DNA of 64,000 bases from Glandiceps talaboti (lineage: Eukaryota; Hemichordata; Enteropneusta; Spengelidae), in NCBI RefSeq assembly GCF_964340395.1, contig NC_135568.1, positions 6,825,079-6,889,078 of the forward strand. Reading direction: 5' to 3'. The notes under the pieces were generated by a model. It was not told the DNA's origin and made no database searches. It was given only the letters and a program-made list of their open reading frames with translations. Of the stretch, positions 25,481 through 37,006 are shown piece by piece. Both the position numbers and the translations under genes were made by a program. Positions within the stretch are counted from its first letter, which is position 1; every line of letters starts with the position of its first letter.

Positions 25481-25535
25481 CTGAACAATATTGTGAAGCC
25501 AACTGTTAAATCTACACATGTCCAAAACCTTCATG
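25481..25535 (+). CDS. Candidate coding exon 4 of the 5797 gene
   Basis: 55 nt between a good acceptor (atatttttccaaacag) and a moderate donor (CATG/gtaatt). Of the three frames only phase 0 is open, which is exactly what exon 3 requires. It would add LNNIVKPTVKSTHVQNLH and end in phase 1, the phase the candidate exon at 29563 needs. Composition is plausible for a linker. The donor lacks G at +5 and the intron is long, so a chance match cannot be excluded; an alternative phase-compatible candidate is noted at 23615-23663. Confidence 0.3.
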
Positions 25536-26284
25536 GTAATTACATATTACAAATTGGATTTCACGATGTTAAATACGTATTTTAAAAATACAAACTCGGA
25601 CAACATATTGATTTCAAATCATCATCTTTGACATCTTAGCTTCTTCTCATTTAAATGGGGTATGTAGAAACGCGATAGTGTTGTACAGAAGTGCTCTAGG
25701 TTACTTGCCATTATCTGACCAAGACGTTTGAATTAAAGAGAATATTTTCAGCGTTCAGTGTTGACAAGTTTTAGATTACAGATTTGTTGTATTGGGTATT
25801 GAGATACAAAGAATGACAGTGCATAGTACAGTGCTTGGTATTGTTGCCTTATAGAGTATATTCTCTGAAGTACAGGTTTGGGCAGTTTAGGGACTGTCTT
25901 ATAATGTCGCATAAAGCCCAGAAAGTGAAATTCCTTCATGTGTTTGGAGGGTTATGATTTCTGAACTTCATTTGAGGACGTTAATACTGCATAGAGACTG
26001 TCGCATAATGTTGCAGAAGCAAAGAAAGTGAAATTCCTGTGTGGGTGTGTGTGGGGTGGGGGAAGGAGGGAGAGGGGTTTATTTTGACTGACCTTCATTT
26101 TGACACATTGCTTTATTTTTAAGACCCATCTCATAATGTTGCATAAGTACAGAAAAGAGAATTCCTTTGTGTGTGGTGGGGGGGGGGGGGGAGGGTTTAT
26201 TTTGATTACTGACCTTCATTTTCACACATTAATGCTTTGCGACCCATCTCCTTATGTTGCATGAGTGTAGAAGTGAAATATCTT
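25536..26284 (+). other. Intron, degenerate ~125-bp repeat
   Basis: The phrase GACTGTCTTATAATGTCGCATAA...AAAGTGAAATTCCT..GTGT with TTATTTTGAT..CTGACCTTCATTT recurs at about 25890, 26000, 26125 and 26245, with G-runs near 26050 and 26176-26191. No gene. Confidence 0.6.
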
Positions 26285-26700
26285 CATTTGTGGAAGTCAA
26301 CTGGTTAGAGTGGCTGGCTGAGAATCTTCAAGTTGTTAGTTTGAGCCTTGTCACTGGCAATTGTCTCTGAACTGCTTAAGTCCTTGTGCCTGATTTGAAC
26401 TATGATTTGGCCGAAAGATCCAGTTGTTGATTCCACTTAATGCGACCTAAACACCAGATTACATAAACAGAAATGAAGACTTGATCTTTCCGTCTAAAGC
26501 ATGACTATACCCAATCAACCTAGTTATATAACTGGGGATCTGATAGGACAGTGGTTTCTATATGAAGGATTTAATCGTGTACTCATACAGTGGCTGCAAT
26601 GGACTGTATGCTCCCCTGGGAGTTGAAGTTATATAGAGTCATTGTGGCGAAATGGGTCTGTGCTAGGAATAATATTGTACAGTACTTTGATGATGACATA
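26285..26700 (+). mobile_element. SINE family B, copy 2
   Basis: Head: GGTTAGAGTGGCTGGCTGAG with a weakened B box AGTTTGAGCC near 26338-26347. Body: AACTGGGGATCTGATAGGAC, GGCTGCAATGGACTGTATGC, TCCCCTGGGAGTTGA and GGGTCTGTGCTAGGAATAAT. These line up in order with the copies at 43.5 and 53.7 kb. Diverged and somewhat longer through internal insertions. Confidence 0.75.
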
Positions 26701-26839
26701 TTGTTGGATGCACTTTCAAATTAATATAAATATGCACAATTATTAAAATCATCTTACAGAAAATGAAGGATTTCACTTCCTGGAATTATGCAACATTGTT
26801 AGACAGTCCCTAAGCAAATACATGTACTTATCGAGGCAC

Positions 26840-27700
26840 TGAAATCAAAATTAAAAGAGAATTTTCGGTCTGCTGAGTTGATATGTTTAGATAAGAGATT
26901 CCTTACATTAGGCAGACAGATAACAAGAATTCTTGACACTTTCTGAAAGCCAAGAGAATTTGTTTTGTCTCATTGAAGTGATACACTTAGATTTCAGATT
27001 TTCTTGCATTTAGGCAAGGAGAGTACTAGTCTAGTCTGAATGATAAAGACCGAATTAAGTAGAGTATTTTAGTTTGGGATGTTTAGATATGAGATTTCTC
27101 GCATTAGGTATCGTGACATAAAGATTAACTTTCTTAAAGTTAAAGCAAAGAGAAGTTATTTTGTCCCGTCACGTCTTACATTTAAGCAAAGCAAGTACTA
27201 ATTGTCATGGTCTGAAAAGACTCTGAATAAGGTGAAGTATTTCAGTTCGGGATGTTTGGATAAGAGATTTCTCGCATCAGGTATCGAGACACAAAGATTT
27301 TTAGTCGTTTTCTTAAAAGTTCAAGTAAAGAGAAAGTTTCTTGTCTTATTAAAAGCGATGACAGATTTTTTACAAAGCGAGTAATTGTCATTCTCTGATA
27401 AGACTCTGAGTATTTCAGGCTGGCTGAGTTGATATGTTTTGATAAGAGATTTCTTGCATTAGGGTTCAGGACACAATGATTTTTAGTCACTTTCTTAAAG
27501 TTACAAATTTTCTTGTCTACTTAAAATGTGATGACTGATATTTCACATTTAGGCAAAGCGAGTAATTGTCATTCCAGATGATAAGACTCTGAATCACACA
27601 ATGTATTTCAGGCTGGCTGAGTCGATATGTTTTGATAAGAGATTTCTTGCATTAGGGTTCGAGACACAAAGATTTCTTGTCACTTTCTTTATTGAATGCA
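26840..27700. repeat. Degenerate ~185-bp tandem array, about 5 units
   Basis: Each unit carries GTTGATATGTTTRGATAAGA, GATTTCTTGCATTAGG, GACACAAAGATTT..TCACTTTCTTAAAGTT, and GCAAAGCGAGTAATTGTCAT. Units are recognisable near 26870, 27060, 27230, 27420 and 27605. No coding. Confidence 0.7.
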
Positions 27701-27929
27701 ACAACACAGCTGAAGCAAAGACTCAGCAAGTGTCTCAGACTCATTGACGCAACTGTTCAGATAACACATATCTTACGTGTAGGCTGAGAAAATTTATTTA
27801 CTTGTCATTCTCTGATAAAGACTGAATCAGAGAGAGAGAGAGAGAGTATTTTAACCCTGCTGTGTCTACATGTCTAGATTACAGATTTCTCGTCAAGGAA
27901 GGACAGTGAAGCGACATAAAGGTTTATGC

Positions 27930-28910
27930 TGTGTGAAATTTAATGTTTGAATTGACATTAATTTTTGTGCTGTGTAAAATCGCTGTTTTGAATTGATGTA
28001 GATGTTTACGCAGTAGAAAATCTACATTTTGAATTGCCGTAGATATTAACGCTTTATAAAATCTATGTTTTGAATTGACGGCGGCATTTACGCTGTGTAA
28101 AATGTATGTTTTGAATTCATGTTGACATTTACACTGCGTGAAATCTACTTGAAAATCTACATTTCGAATTGACTTAGATGTTTACTCTGCATGAAATCTA
28201 CATTTTGAATTGACACAGACGTTTACACCATGAAATCTACATTTTGAATTGACAGACATTTACACCATGAAATCTACATTTTGAATTGACAGACATTTAC
28301 ACCATGAAATCTACATTTTGAATTGACAGACATTTGCACCATGACATCTACATTTTGAATTGACAGACATTTACACCATGAAATCTACATTTTGAATTGA
28401 CACAGATGTTTACACCATGAAATCTACATTTTGAATTGATAGACGTTTACAAATTACACTATGCATTTTGAATTGACAGACGTTTATGCCATGAAATCTA
28501 CATTTTGAAATGATATTGATGTTTATGCTGTGTAATCTATAATTTCAGTTGACATAAACGTTTTAACACGCTGCATGAAATCTATGTTTTGAATTGACAT
28601 AGATGTTTACGCTGTATAGAATCTATATTTTGAATTGACATAAACGTTTACACTGTCTGAAATTTTACGTTTACGCTACATAAATTGACGTAGACGTTTA
28701 CGCTACATGAATTGACGTAGATGTTTACGCTACATGAATTGATGTACACGTTTATGCTACATGAATTGATGTAGGTGTTTACGCTACATGAAATGTACAT
28801 TTTGAAATGACATTGACGTTTACGCAGCATGAAATCTACGTTTTGAATTCACATTGACAATGAGAAAAATCTACGTTTTTAAATGACATTGACGTTTATG
28901 CAGCACGAAT
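27930..28910. repeat. ~36-bp minisatellite (TACATTTTGAATTGAC), about 25 units
   Basis: Unit TGAAATCTACATTTTGAATT GACAGACATTTACACCA. The centre (28230-28450) is homogeneous, and both ends are increasingly diverged (GTAGAYGTTTACGCT variants), the usual shape of an array that expands from the middle. Confidence 0.9.
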
Positions 28911-29562
28911 CAATCTTTTATACATTCAAAGGTAGTGTTGTATTAAAAGCAAGAGGTCAGTGACATAAGTGAATTGTCACCCTTTTTGCTTACAGTCACA
29001 AACCAAATTGAATTAGAGTTCCTTGTTGCCATTAGATTGTCACTCAGATTCACTCTGAATGTTGAAAATTCTATTTTCTGCTGGTTTGTATCATATATTC
29101 CCCCAATTACATAACTTGACATTTCATCAGACATTTGTAAGTGTGCAAAGCCTTGAAAGTTGTATAAAAATGCTAATATTTAAATCTTTCACTTAATTTC
29201 AATGTTTGTATGTAGTTATTTTCTCCGTCTAGCTTCTCAGTCACTATTTCTTAATGTAACAAAAAACACTGAAGTTTTGATTCAGAAATTAGTTTTTAAT
29301 AAGAAAAGTTAATTTTTAAACAAATTACAACTCTATGTTATTGGTAAAGTGAAATTTATTTATTGATAAAGTTATCAATGAAAAAATAATGGAAAATGAA
29401 TAATGAAATATTTCACGATGTTATAACGTCTGCTTTTGCGTTTTGAGCACTGACTATCAAATTATAATTATACATGTTGTGGACCACAGCTGCTGTTTAA
29501 TAATGGGAGTCTGTATCATGATATGGCTTTTTGCTAGAATATTTTTTGTCTGTGTATTACAG
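28911..29562 (+). other. Intron, nothing seen
   Basis: AT-rich unique sequence ending in a possible acceptor (attttttgtctgtgtattacag). Confidence 0.5.
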
Positions 29563-29738
29563 GTACATTTGCATATACTAACAAAAGCTTTGTTGATATG
29601 ACGACACATATTGCAGCTGTATGCCCACAAGTAACCTCTAGTAGGGAGGTGTCCCCAAGGTACAGTTCAGCCGAAGAATCACTTTCTGAATGGGAGAGAA
29701 TTGGGCTACATGTTGTGCTAACAATGAGCCTGTGTTAA
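29563..29738 (+). CDS. Candidate coding exon 5 of the 5797 gene
   Basis: After an acceptor ending at 29562 only the phase-1-entry frame is open, to TAA at 29736-29738, about 57 codons. This is the phase in which the candidate exon 25481-25535 ends. The peptide contains SPRYSSAEESLSEWERIG, which looks like a genuine serine-rich regulatory linker. If it is the last exon, the product ends ...HVVLTMSLC; if internal, weak donors exist (AAG/gtacag near 29659, CAA/gtaacc near 29629). No poly(A) hexamer follows closely, and a minisatellite begins about 100 bp downstream. The local sequence is less AT-rich than its surroundings. An antisense ORF (29638-29874) overlaps and runs into the minisatellite. 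Confidence 0.3.
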
Positions 29739-29841
29739 TACGGCTGTGGTGTTGTGTTGCGTCGGTAGCTGTTTGCGTATTCCTAATCTTCAAAACCAAT
29801 GCTTGGTTTGAGAATGTGAACAAGTTGGTAATTACGATTTG

Positions 29842-30450
29842 AAAATGTATGCCCAATAACCTGATTACAACCATGACATTATTGAAATGAAGTCATTATG
29901 TAAATGTACACCGAATAACCTGATTACAATCATGACAGCATTATTCAAATGAAGTCATTATGTAAATGTACACCCAATAACCTGATTACAAATATAACGT
30001 TATTCAAATGAAGTCATTAATATGTAAATGTACACCCAATAACCTGATTACAACCATGACGTTAATCAAATGAAGACATTATGTAAATGTATGCCCAATA
30101 ACCTGATTACAACCATGACGTTATTCAAATGAAGTCATTATGTAAATGTACACCCAATAACCTGATTACAACCATGGCGTTATTCAAATGAAGTCATTAT
30201 GTAAATGTACCCAATAACCTGATTACAACCATGACGTTATTCAAATGAAGTCATTATGTAAATGTACACCCAATAACCTGATTACAACCATGACATTATT
30301 CAAATGAAGTCATTATGTAAATGTACACCCAATAACCTGATTATAACCATGACAACGTTATTCAAATGAAGTCATTATGTAAATGTACACCCAATAACCT
30401 GATTACAACCATGACATTATTCAAATGAAGTCATTATGTAAATGTACATG
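29842..30450. repeat. 59-bp minisatellite, about 10 units
   Basis: Unit AAATGTACACCCAATAACCT GATTACAACCATGACGTTAT TCAAATGAAGTCATTATGT. Copies are over 95% alike in the middle, with small indels (30022, 30199, 30355) and a truncated last unit. All units touch with no variable spacers, so this is not CRISPR-like. Confidence 0.95.
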
Positions 30451-30659
30451 TAGAACAAGAGATGAACACAAGAATTAACATATGAAGCATGTGAAGTGTG
30501 CATGTGACATGTTATTATGTAAATTTAAGATACAAGTGTTTGATAATGACATTTGGGGGTGTGGCTTACTGAATCAGAATCAGTTCTATCTGTTCTCAAC
30601 ACAAGCGAGTTAGTTTCAAGTGCTCAGAGGTACAACAGCTATCGATGTAACATAACAGT

Positions 30660-31020
30660 GCAGTAAATGGACTAGCTTTAATCGGCTGCCACCTACACTT
30701 CAGCCTTCACCTATGTGTTAGCAACTGCATTGAATTCCTACACCTATCCTATGTTAAAACTAGGCTAGCTCAGTGCTAATATTTGGCTGGCACTGACACC
30801 TCAGCCATCACTTTCATTAATGCCAGCACCAGGTCTACATATATGTTAACACAAGGCTAGCCTAGTGATAACATCAGTTTGACACTAACACCTCACCAGC
30901 ATATATAGCAACTGGAAGTTAATGTCTGCACCATGTTATGTTAACATCGGGCTAGCTCAGCACTTTAATGGGAACTCCAGGTTAACACTTCACCACCCTG
31001 TGATACTAATAGCAGCCTGA
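30660..31020. repeat. Decayed ~110-bp repeats
   Basis: GTTAACATCRGGCTAGCTCAG-type text with CCTCAGCC..CACTTTCA / ACACTTCACCACC recurs near 30755, 30850 and 30945. Boundaries unclear. Confidence 0.5.
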
Positions 31021-31773
31021 AACATTTCAAATCTCACTTTTTAAATGCCAAGATAGTCCAGTGTTATAGGCACATGTTGGAATAAGATGAACCCAGCTGG
31101 CCCCCTGTTTATCACATTTGGCCTGCTGAACAGCTGGTGACACCAGATTTAACACGAAATACAAATTGTTGCAAATGAATTTAAATTTAATTTCTATTGT
31201 TTTCAAAGAATCATAGAGGATGAAATTCATTATATATTACTCTTAGCTACAGATGTCTGAATAGAGAACATTGATTATAAAATAATAGAAAAAGAACTAA
31301 TTTGTTGATTTCAATTCTTAGACTACTGTTTCATGGAATCAGAGAATGTAATCCACTACCCTACTTAACCCAGAGTATAAGAATAATGAATATATACTCC
31401 TGCTATAGGCAGACTCTGTAATGAAAGTAACATATTCATCATTCTGCTCAGCCTGAACTAAATAAAAAAACATTAAATAGAAACCGCTGACAGCGAGGGG
31501 TATGGATGATGGATAGTAAACCTTTGTACTTTGCTGTGTTTTCCCTGCATATATGCACGTTTGTGATTATACATGTACCTGTACATTTGATGAATTGGTA
31601 GTTTTTAGACGACGTGATGGCTTGGAGATGAATAGATACCTTTTCAGGCTGTGCAAGGTTAAATGCCCGGATTGGAATTTAGGAATTGTTACATCTTACA
31701 GAATGTAGAAAGTGATCATTAGGCGAAAACAGACATCAATTCAAGGAGGAATTGCAGAACTCTCATTTCCCCA

Positions 31774-31821
<48 letters not shown>

Positions 31822-32333
31822 GCAAGCAAACAAACAAACAAACATGCAAACAAAGCTTATGGCAATCATCAGCTATTCATTTGTGAATCCACGCCATTGA
31901 CACTATTTTCAATATGTGCAGAGCTGAGCTTTGATTGATCATGGATCTTGACTTCAAATTTATAACAAAAAAATAATGATGTTGTCATCTCAAAAAAAAA
32001 GTCTAATATGAATGATGAATTGAATCTAGGAAAAAGTATTGTATACATGTGCAAAGTAAAATGGATGGATTAGATTTATATGACAGTTCTGAAAGTGGCC
32101 GTATGGATGAGAAATGCTTATATCTATTTTGGATTTTATACATGGTAACATTTAAATGTATGCAACTGGAGGGGATTATTTTAGTGATTACATGTTTATC
32201 CAGACTATGTACAACTAGTGACACTGAAGTAAAGCACTTTCTCTATGTACTACACTCATTTATAGCATTCATAATTTCATATTACAACTGGTAACACTGG
32301 AGTAAAGCACTTTCTCTATGTGCTACACCCATT
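31021..32333 (+). other. Intron: (CAA)n tract and a short duplication, otherwise empty
   Basis: (CAA)n at 31776-31820 followed by (CAAA)n to about 31844; a poly(Asn) ORF over it is an artefact. At 32216-32330 the phrase GTAAAGCACTTTCTCTATGT with CTACACYCATT occurs twice about 72 bp apart. Confidence 0.7.
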
Positions 32334-32420
32334 AAAGTATACTGTTTCAATTGGTTTATTTACAAGCCTAGCATGTGGCCTTTCTAATGTTGTCAATTAG
32401 CTAATGAAACAGTATACTTT
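32334..32420. mobile_element. 87-bp MITE-like element with 16-bp perfect terminal inverted repeats
   Basis: AAAGTATACTGTTTCA at 32334-32349 is exactly inverted at 32405-32420. The 55-bp interior is unrelated to the neighbours. Flanking T/TT on both sides is compatible with a TA- or TT-type target, but no clear duplication is visible. Confidence 0.7.
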
Positions 32421-33039
32421 TACACTTGATATGGATGCTATAAACAATTGTGGTACGTACAGAAAATACTTTACTTTGGTGTTCAGGGTTGTAGAAATCC
32501 CTATCTGTACATACAGTGGCCAACTTTTACACATTGAATTTTGAAATTTTGTGTGATTTATTGAGTTTTAATAATCTTGTCACACATTGCTATTGTTTTC
32601 AATTAGTAAAACATAGTAAAATAAATGATTAAAAAATCCAAAATTAATTCTTATTCCTTATGCATAGGTCATTGTACCACTGAGATAGTCTAGCCGAGGG
32701 CTTGACTGTGAAATACGGAGATGTACGTGATATTGGATTCTGTCTCGTAAGCAGTAAATATGTGTAGTCAGGCTGTACATGTAGTTTTTGCATAGACAAG
32801 TCTTCTTGATGCGAGGTACCTGGAGCAAATTGCAGTGATTAAATTTGTATTATCTCACAAATTGACTTTGTATTACATTAAACAGTCAAATACAAGTAGT
32901 TCTCTTTCTGCTCCAAATCTTTCCTTTCAAATGCCAAATGGCAAGCAATTATGAAGCAAATTATCCAAAATCAGAACATTTGCAACCATAGCAACATACT
33001 GTTTTTGAAAAATAATGATTTTTATATAGCGTACAGAGG
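32421..33039 (+). other. Intron, nothing seen
   Basis: AT-rich unique sequence. Confidence 0.5.
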
Positions 33040-33145
33040 TTTCTTTGTAGCTTGTTTCATCCTGTCCAAATGGGCCTTTGTAGCTTGTGTTTCATCCTGT
33101 CCAAATGGGCCTTTGTAGCTTGTATTTTATCCTGTCCAAATGGGA
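33040..33145. repeat. ~37-bp tandem repeat, three copies
   Basis: CTTTGTAGCTTGTRTTTCAT CCTGTCCAAATGGGC repeated three times (about 33042, 33075, 33111). Confidence 0.9.
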
Positions 33146-33529
33146 GATAAACGTAAAGAGTTGGTTCTGTGTTTGTCGTGTTTTCATATTATTCACAATG
33201 AAGCTCCCAAATGATACTTTTAAGAAGTATGTGTTCTATACAATGCCCATGTATTTTTATGAAGATTTTTAGAGTGCTGTGATAGAGGAGTAGTGAAGCC
33301 TCAACCACTTTCCCACTAATTTCCTTGTAGGTTTAGAGTGTAGGTACCTTGGGAGCTGGGTAAGATTTTACCGGCATACTGCCTGGGGTGCAAGCACTCC
33401 TTCTGATACTATATTGCATGGCTTAGCTTAAATGCAAAGATATACCAGTGTTTAGTTCTCAGCAGGCATAGCCTTGAGGGGGGTTGTTAGAATGACTTCT
33501 GTCTGTCTGTATGCATTTTCTTGTTTATC

Positions 33530-33965
33530 ACTGACGTTTTTGAATTTGCTATTTCAACATTACCCATTGCAGCATTCATATGTTAATAATGATGTTACTA
33601 ATTGGGGAATTAAGTTAACGACATTAATTAGAAAATTGTATTTTGTTTGACTGATAGGTACAACAGCGTTGTATTTACACCCGCACACAGTTGGGTACAG
33701 AAGTTGTAAATGGTAAAATCCCAGCAAGTTATATCGTTCACACTTTGAGATTTAATGTTTCAATATTACCCACGCAAACTGTATTTGCAATATTCATATT
33801 CTGATAATGATATCAATAATGGGGGAATTAAGTTAATAACATTACAGCTTGGTGCAGAAATTATTGATGTACCTGGTACAATCTCAACAAGTAGTGATAT
33901 CGCCAATTGAGTTTTAACATTTCAGTGATACCCACACAAGCTATAATTGCAATAGTCAATAGTCT
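33530..33965. repeat. Degenerate ~190-bp tandem repeat, about 2.3 units
   Basis: TTTCAAYATTACCCAY.C..GCAATATTCATAT.YT, GATAATGATATYA.TAATTGGGGAATTAAGTTAA and ACATTAC recur near 33550, 33755 and 33918. Between 33966 and 34960 only looser traces of similar AT-rich repeats (AAATTAATATTYYAARTRTA) are seen. Confidence 0.65.
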
Positions 33966-34961
33966 AAACCTCTCTATTAAAGAATAGAGACTTTGGAACA
34001 GTAAATTAGAAACGAATGTGACGTTCCAATCCGTCTACTCAAGACCTTGATCACGCAACGATTTAATTATTCAGCACTAAAATGTCTCTCTCCAAACCTC
34101 TCCATTGGAAAATTGATAGTTGAAAGTATGTGTTTCTGATCGGGTCAATTTTTTCAATACGAACAATTTCGACTGAAATTACATTTGAAGAACAGATGGA
34201 AAAAAAGATGACCTTAATTCAGTATGTTTAATTATTACATAAGAAATTGAAATTTTGAGATACGCAATGTCATGTATTTTGATTTGATTACGATCTATAC
34301 ATTTTTTGCTAAGAGGCATCAATTCGGTAGAATTCCATTAAAATGACAAAGGACATATGGAAAATTGATTAATTTTCTTGCTTGAAGACCAGATAAGAAA
34401 TTAATATTCCAAAGTATACATGTTTGATGTCTGAGTGCTTAATAGATTTTTTTTCAAGATGATGAAATTTATAAAAACTCCATTAGTATGTCAAAAATTG
34501 TAATGAAATTGCATGATTACACACTTACAAATTAATATTTCTAAGTGTACCTGTCTGATATTTCATTACCGTGCAGACTTTCTCAAGATAAAACAATTTG
34601 ACTGAATGTCAATAATATCAGAGATAGAAAATGGTTACCATGGTTACAATGACTAAAATTTATATGGGATTAAAAGTTAATAAGTTGTTTTGTATAGGCA
34701 GATGTACACTGATTGTTCAATCTTATAGTTTTTTTTACTGAAAAACTTTGTCTACCGACTATTTCCAACATCTGAATATCCCCCAGCAAGGTATTACATC
34801 CATTTATACATATTAGTACAGTGTTCTCCCCAGGATTTCTTGATAGAATATTGACTCATTAGCATAAATTAGCATAAATTTACATGACAAAATAAAACAA
34901 TGGAAAGGTCATGTGTTAATTAATATTAGCAATTTCTCAAAATGAATTTGAGTTCGTACAT

Positions 34962-35275
34962 GCGCTACTCCTGCACTATCTATGTGAGATACATGTGCTA
35001 CTCCTGCACTATCTATGGGAGATACATGTGCTACTCCTGCACTATCTATGGGAGATACATGTGCTACTCCTGCTGGATCTATGGGAGATACATGTGCTAC
35101 TCCTGCTGGATCTATGGGAGATACATGTGCTACTCCTGCACTATCTATGGGAGATACATGTGCTACTCCTGCACTATCTATGGGAGATACATGTGCTACT
35201 CCTGCACTATCTATGGGAGATACATTCGCTACTCCTGCACAATCTGTGGGAGATACATGTGCTACTCCTGCATGA
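34962..35275. repeat. 33-bp minisatellite, about 9.5 units, open in three plus-strand frames
   Basis: Unit TGCTACTCCTGCACTATCTA TGGGAGATACATG (33 bp = 11 codons) with a GGAT variant in units 4-5. All three plus frames stay open for 86-131 codons simply because the unit length is a multiple of three and the unit lacks stops. One frame begins at ATG 34942 and encodes a CYSCTIYGRYM-type repeat. No splice or promoter support, so it is not called a gene. Confidence 0.95.
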
Positions 35276-35283
35276 CCTATGAT

Positions 35284-35760
35284 CTTATTATGATAAAGTT
35301 TCAGTGTATGGGGAAAGTAGAGAAGATGGTAAGTTGAATGTATGGGGAACGAACATAAAGACTTTATGATGTGGTTTCAGTGTATGGACAGGATCATCAA
35401 GATGATAATGATGTACATTGTAGTGTAGTTGGGAACCAAGAGATATAAGTGTATGGGGAAGGGACAGAAATACAGTGTCTGTATGTGAATTCAGTGGATT
35501 GGGAATTGACAAAAAGATGATTATAATGCAGTTCACATGTATGATATGATTTCAGTATGTGAAGGGACAGCAAAATGATTTCATGTGGGGAAATGGGCAG
35601 AATGATGAATTATAGTGTGTGAGAAGGGACAGAGAGACTGATGTGATTTCAGAGTGTGGGAAGGAACACAGGGATGCTTAGATGTGATTTCGGAGTGTGG
35701 TAAGGGACAGAAAGCTATATGGTTACCGTGCAATTTCGTTGTGTGGGTAGATAACGATAG
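35284..35760. repeat. Degenerate ~60-bp repeats
   Basis: Loose units around TTTCAGTGTATGGGGAAGGG ACAGAAAGATGAT recur from about 35300 to 35720. They adjoin the 33-bp array without shared sequence. Confidence 0.65.
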
Positions 35761-36227
35761 ATAGAGAGATGGCAGGTTTTAAGATGATGATAACATTGAG
35801 TGATTCATGTCTGTGATGTGAAAGTCCACTGGGTCATCAAAGTATTCATAGATGAGCCTTAGGTTGTCTGGCAGATTTATTAGCATGATAACTAGGCCTC
35901 TTCACTACACTAGAAGACAGTTATGCTGAAACAGAATGTTGTCTGACTCAACAAAAGTATATGTTGCAACAGTTGTCTCAAGTTTATGGCATTCTTAGTT
36001 AGCGAAAATATTGCTTTTCACAATCATACATTGAATAATATATTAACAACAGTTTACTATGATCGCATTTTCTCAGATATAACTGGGTCACAATGACATG
36101 TATACATAGAGTGAGTCATTGAAGAAGGTAAGAAAGCCTCAAGGAATGTATATGATAGCGTCTGTTTAACCTTTTCTGTTGCAACAAGTTGACGTACTAT
36201 AGCAACAAAGGACACAGTCAGCTAGGT

Positions 36228-36310
36228 CAGTGTGCCCTCTAAAAGTCAATATAATATGTTATTGACGCAGAGCAATATCTTGTGACGCACCACCTTTAAC
36301 AAAATTTCGT
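36228..36310 (+). mobile_element. MITE family C, left-end fragment
   Basis: Starts CAGTGTGCCCTCTAAAAGTC like the element at 36738, then diverges (TTGTGACGCACCACC). No right end found. Confidence 0.5.
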
Positions 36311-36737
36311 CTTTATCCTTTACTTTATGGTGATTCCCAAGAAAAAATATGTTTTGACTCACAATAGACACAATTTTTAATTTTGTCTTTCTTGAGATGG
36401 GCAGACAGGTCTGGTATTAAGTATATGCTGATACTTCACTTTCATATACCCATTTGTACTACCAGTACTCGATGTCCCTTCGAAGGGATAAACTACAAAT
36501 ACCTTTCTGGTTTATAATGTGAGAAATTGTCCAGAATGGTTATTTTTCAGATTTTCTTTTTATCTCTTGCCTAAAAATTTGAATCTATGATTGTATAGTA
36601 ACTATTTTGATACCCCACATCTAAAGTACAGTAGACTAGAGATTTGGCTTGACAGATTTGGCTATCTGACACAACATACTGGCTTTTCAAATAATCAAGT
36701 CTCTGGGTTATTATAATGTATACTTACTTGTTATGGC

Positions 36738-37006
36738 CAGTATGCCCTCTAACGATAGCCAAATTTTGTTGTTGTGACTCAAAATGAGAAAAAACTAGGA
36801 TTTTTTGTGAGTTACCACATAGTAAGAGATTGGGGAACACCAAATTTTGCTGTGTCACTAGAAATTGTGTGCATCAGTGGCACATCAAATTGGCTTAGAA
36901 GGCAGACTCAACACACAGTAAGAGATAGGGAAACACCAAATTTTGGTGTGTCACTAGAAATGGTGTGTGCCAGTGGTGCGTCAAATTGGCTTAAGAGTGC
37001 ATACTG
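36738..37006 (+). mobile_element. MITE family C, 269-bp copy with internal duplication
   Basis: Terminal inverted repeats: CAGTATGCCCTCTAACGATA GCCAA at the left, and CAGTATGCACTCTTAAGCCAA when the right end is inverted. The interior block AGTAAGAGATWGGGRAACAC CAAATTTTGSTGTGTCACTA GAAATKGTGTG occurs twice about 100 bp apart, so one copy has duplicated its body. The 83-residue ORF over it is not a gene. Confidence 0.8.

Noticed and set aside
29842-30450. Regular repeats considered as a CRISPR array
   Set aside because: Units are contiguous 59-bp tandem copies with no variable spacers, in animal DNA.
33331-33359. 29-nt microexon between ccttgtag and gtaaga
   Set aside because: Too short to judge; open frame by chance is likely.
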